Part shown: positions 62,384-64,000 of the stretch, one piece after another
Numbering within the stretch: the stretch's first letter is position 1
How the letters are laid out: the number at the start of each line of letters is the position of its first letter
Assembly: GCF_012275535.1 (NCBI RefSeq)
Contig: NZ_JAAVTK010000008.1
Location: 206,207 to 270,206 of the forward strand
DNA length: 64,000 bases
Reading direction: 5' to 3'
Source: Hymenobacter artigasi
GTDB lineage: Bacteria > Bacteroidota > Bacteroidia > Cytophagales > Hymenobacteraceae
Program-made: the position numbers and the translations under genes
The notes under the pieces: model-generated
What the model saw: the letters and a program-made list of their open reading frames with translations, nothing else
Told to the model about the DNA's origin: nothing
The model's database searches: none

Positions 62384-63922
62384 ATGAATTTTCAAAATAG
62401 AATGAATAAAAAGTACACGTATTCGACGCGGCGATGGGTAGTGCTGTTGATGTGGGTGGGATTGTGGCTGAGCAGTACTACCGCCCAGGCCCAGTCCGGT
62501 CCGGTAGGCAACGAATGGATTGTGCCCGGCCAGACGTACTATAAAATGAAAATAGTGCGGGATGGATTATATAAAATTGATTATCAGTACCTGACCCAGG
62601 CCGGCATCACCGGCGTAGTGCCCAACGAGCTCCAAATCTGGCGGCGCGGCCGGGAGATTGCGACTTACGTGGGCGGCAGCCGCACCACGCTGGATGCCAC
62701 GTCGTTCATCGAGTTCTACGCCGTGCACAACGATGGTCGGCTCGATGTGGAACTCTATAAAAACCCCGCTGACCAGCCGCATCAATATTTTAGCCTATAC
62801 ACCGATACGGCCAGCTACTTCCTGACCTGGCGCGCCGGCACCGCCGGTCGCCACATGCAGGAGCCGGTAGCAGCCGGTGGCACCGTGCATCCGCACAATC
62901 TGCGCGAACGGCTGACCTTGCGCATAGAGGGCTTCCAGGACTATCCGCCGGAACTGAGTACTTACTTGCCTTGGATGCAGGCCGGCGAGGGCTTTTACAT
63001 GAATGCCAGTAATAATGAGCTGACGTATACCATCGACTCTGTATCAGTAAGCCCGGCTGCCACCGGGCCGCTGCCTCGTGTCGAGGTGGTATTGTTTGGG
63101 GCACAGGACTTTTCGCAGCGCTCCGGCGGCGTGGGAACACCCCACCATACGCAGGTGATTGTGGTGCCGCCCACGGGTAGCGGAGCCGAGCGGGTACTGG
63201 GAGTGATGAACTATGTGGGGCTGGTGCGGGCCCGGCAATCGTTCACGCTGCAGGCCTCCGATGTCAGCAGTACCGGTCGGGTCGTCATCAAGCTAAAAAG
63301 CGTTGCGCCGGTCGCGGCCGGCGATTATTTCGTGTCGCACTACCTGCGCACCACTGTCCCGCAGGCTCCGGCCTGGCTGGCCAGCCGCAACCGCCTGCTT
63401 TTTCAGAACGACTCGCTGCTAACCGGTCCCGCCACATACGAGCTAGCTAACGTGCCCGCCACAGTGGCGGGCTTCGATATTAACGACCTGTACAACGTGC
63501 AGCGGGTGGTGGGCACGCAAGGGGCCAGCGCAGCGCTGAAGCGTTTTGTGTTTCCGGGGGCCACAGCCGCTATTACGCACCGCCTCATGCTGACCGATGA
63601 AGCCACGCTGCCAAAGCCCCTGCCGGCTCGCCGGGTCCGGTTCCGGACCATCAATCCGGCTGTCCCTACGTTCACCATTATCACGCACCCGCAACTAATG
63701 GGTGCCGTGGGCACGGTACCCAACGCGGCCCGCGCCTACGCCAACTACCGCGCTTCGACGGCTGGCGGCCGTTACGACACGCTCATGGTAACCTCGCAGC
63801 AACTGTATGACCAGTTTTTCTACGGTGAAAAGTCGTGGCTGGCATTGCGTCATTTTTCGCGCTGGCTGGCGGCGGCTACGCCCAATGCGACCAACCGTTA
63901 CTTACTAGACTTGTTGTACTGA
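62384..63922 (+). pseudogene. C25 (gingipain-type) sortase-like gene, PorU/PorU2, truncated by an IS
   Basis: 512-residue open frame with signal peptide (VVLLMWVGLWLSSTTAQAQ). GNEWIVPGQTYYKMKIVRDG and YKIDYQYLTQAGI are the opening of PorU-type proteins, and the frame runs through the N-terminal beta domains to LALRHFSRWLAAA, which comes just before the C25 catalytic domain in intact homologues. It then breaks off after NRYLL near 63905: the last codons and stop are from different DNA, which continues into a transposase read on the other strand. The catalytic His and Cys are therefore missing. A full PorU-type protein is at least twice as long. PorU versus PorU2 could not be settled. Confidence 0.8.
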
Positions 63923-64000
63923 ATTATCAATGAGTTAAGCAGAAGTTCCACAGTCCGGCGCATACCTCCAGTGCCGTATCAAACTGTTCCAGATTATGCA
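63906..64000. mobile_element. End of an insertion sequence
   Basis: The sortase-like frame is lost at about 63905 and the following bases read as the 3' end of a leftward transposase gene. The first bases, near TAGACTTGTTGTACTGAATT, are the likely terminal inverted repeat. The other end lies beyond the window, so the target duplication cannot be seen. Confidence 0.7.
63927..64000 (-). CDS. Transposase, C-terminal fragment (continues beyond window)
   Basis: The minus strand from the window edge reads HNLEQFDTALEVCAGLWNF followed by CLTH and a TGA stop at 63929-63927. The phrase LEQFDTALEVCAGLWN resembles the last residues of DDE transposases common in Bacteroidota. Too short for the family to be named with certainty. 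Confidence 0.65.
   Translation of the reverse strand, partial: HNLEQFDTALEVCAGLWNFCLTH

Overview
The window looks like a chromosomal segment of a GC-rich Bacteroidota, most like Hymenobacter or another Cytophagales genus. The evidence is a type IX secretion (T9SS) PorV porin, a gingipain-type (C25) sortase-like gene, a 1562-residue protein with a C-terminal sorting domain, LytS/LytTR and PAS-rich hybrid kinases, PadR/PspC genes, and promoter-like TAnnTTTG elements. No rRNA, CRISPR array or prophage was seen. Genus assignment is inference from gene style, not from a search.

Layout. 1-4.0 kb: leftward surface-sugar cluster (glycan-transfer-like protein, SpsF-like cytidylyltransferase, split transketolase). 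4.4-9.7 kb: STAS-like protein, OmpA-family protein, a small sce7726-type nuclease, SGNH hydrolase, GH30 glycosidase. 10-19.2 kb: tandem palindromic repeat, an odd tRNA gene, dinB, tail-specific protease, lipoprotein, GT39-like membrane protein, PAS histidine kinase. 19.3-28.3 kb: HAD hydrolase, CocE-type hydrolase, AsmA-like protein, hypothetical, KinB-type kinase. 28.5-33.7 kb: large hybrid kinase and a sigma-54 regulator. 33.75-35.4 kb: AT-rich two-gene unit of an ABC-type ATPase overlapping a PD-(D/E)XK-like protein, the best candidate for a poorly described defence-type system. 35.4-40.3 kb: leftward operon of coiled-coil membrane protein, substrate-binding/OmpA fusion, permease and ATPase. 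40.7-46.4 kb: pullulanase, LytS/LytTR pair, GT4 glycosyltransferase. 47.2-51.9 kb: T9SS cargo. 52-54.7 kb: iscS-iscU-hypothetical-iscA. 54.9-57.6 kb: methylmalonyl-CoA epimerase, tsaC, CCA-adding enzyme. 57.7-60.8 kb: PadR and PspC/auto-adhesin-like membrane protein. 61.2-64 kb: porV, then a C25 sortase-like gene cut off by an insertion sequence whose transposase C-terminus is readable at the window edge.

A striking feature is the number of intergenic inverted-repeat elements (at least nine sequence families, two arms of about 22-56 bases). They fill the gaps inside operons and often lie flush against start or stop codons. In the ABC operon each of the three gaps carries a different family; in the isc operon two of three gaps are filled this way.

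Functional themes are envelope and glycan metabolism (sugar-nucleotide synthesis, glycosidases, lipoproteins, T9SS), dense two-component signalling, and a small amount of genome defence and mobile DNA.
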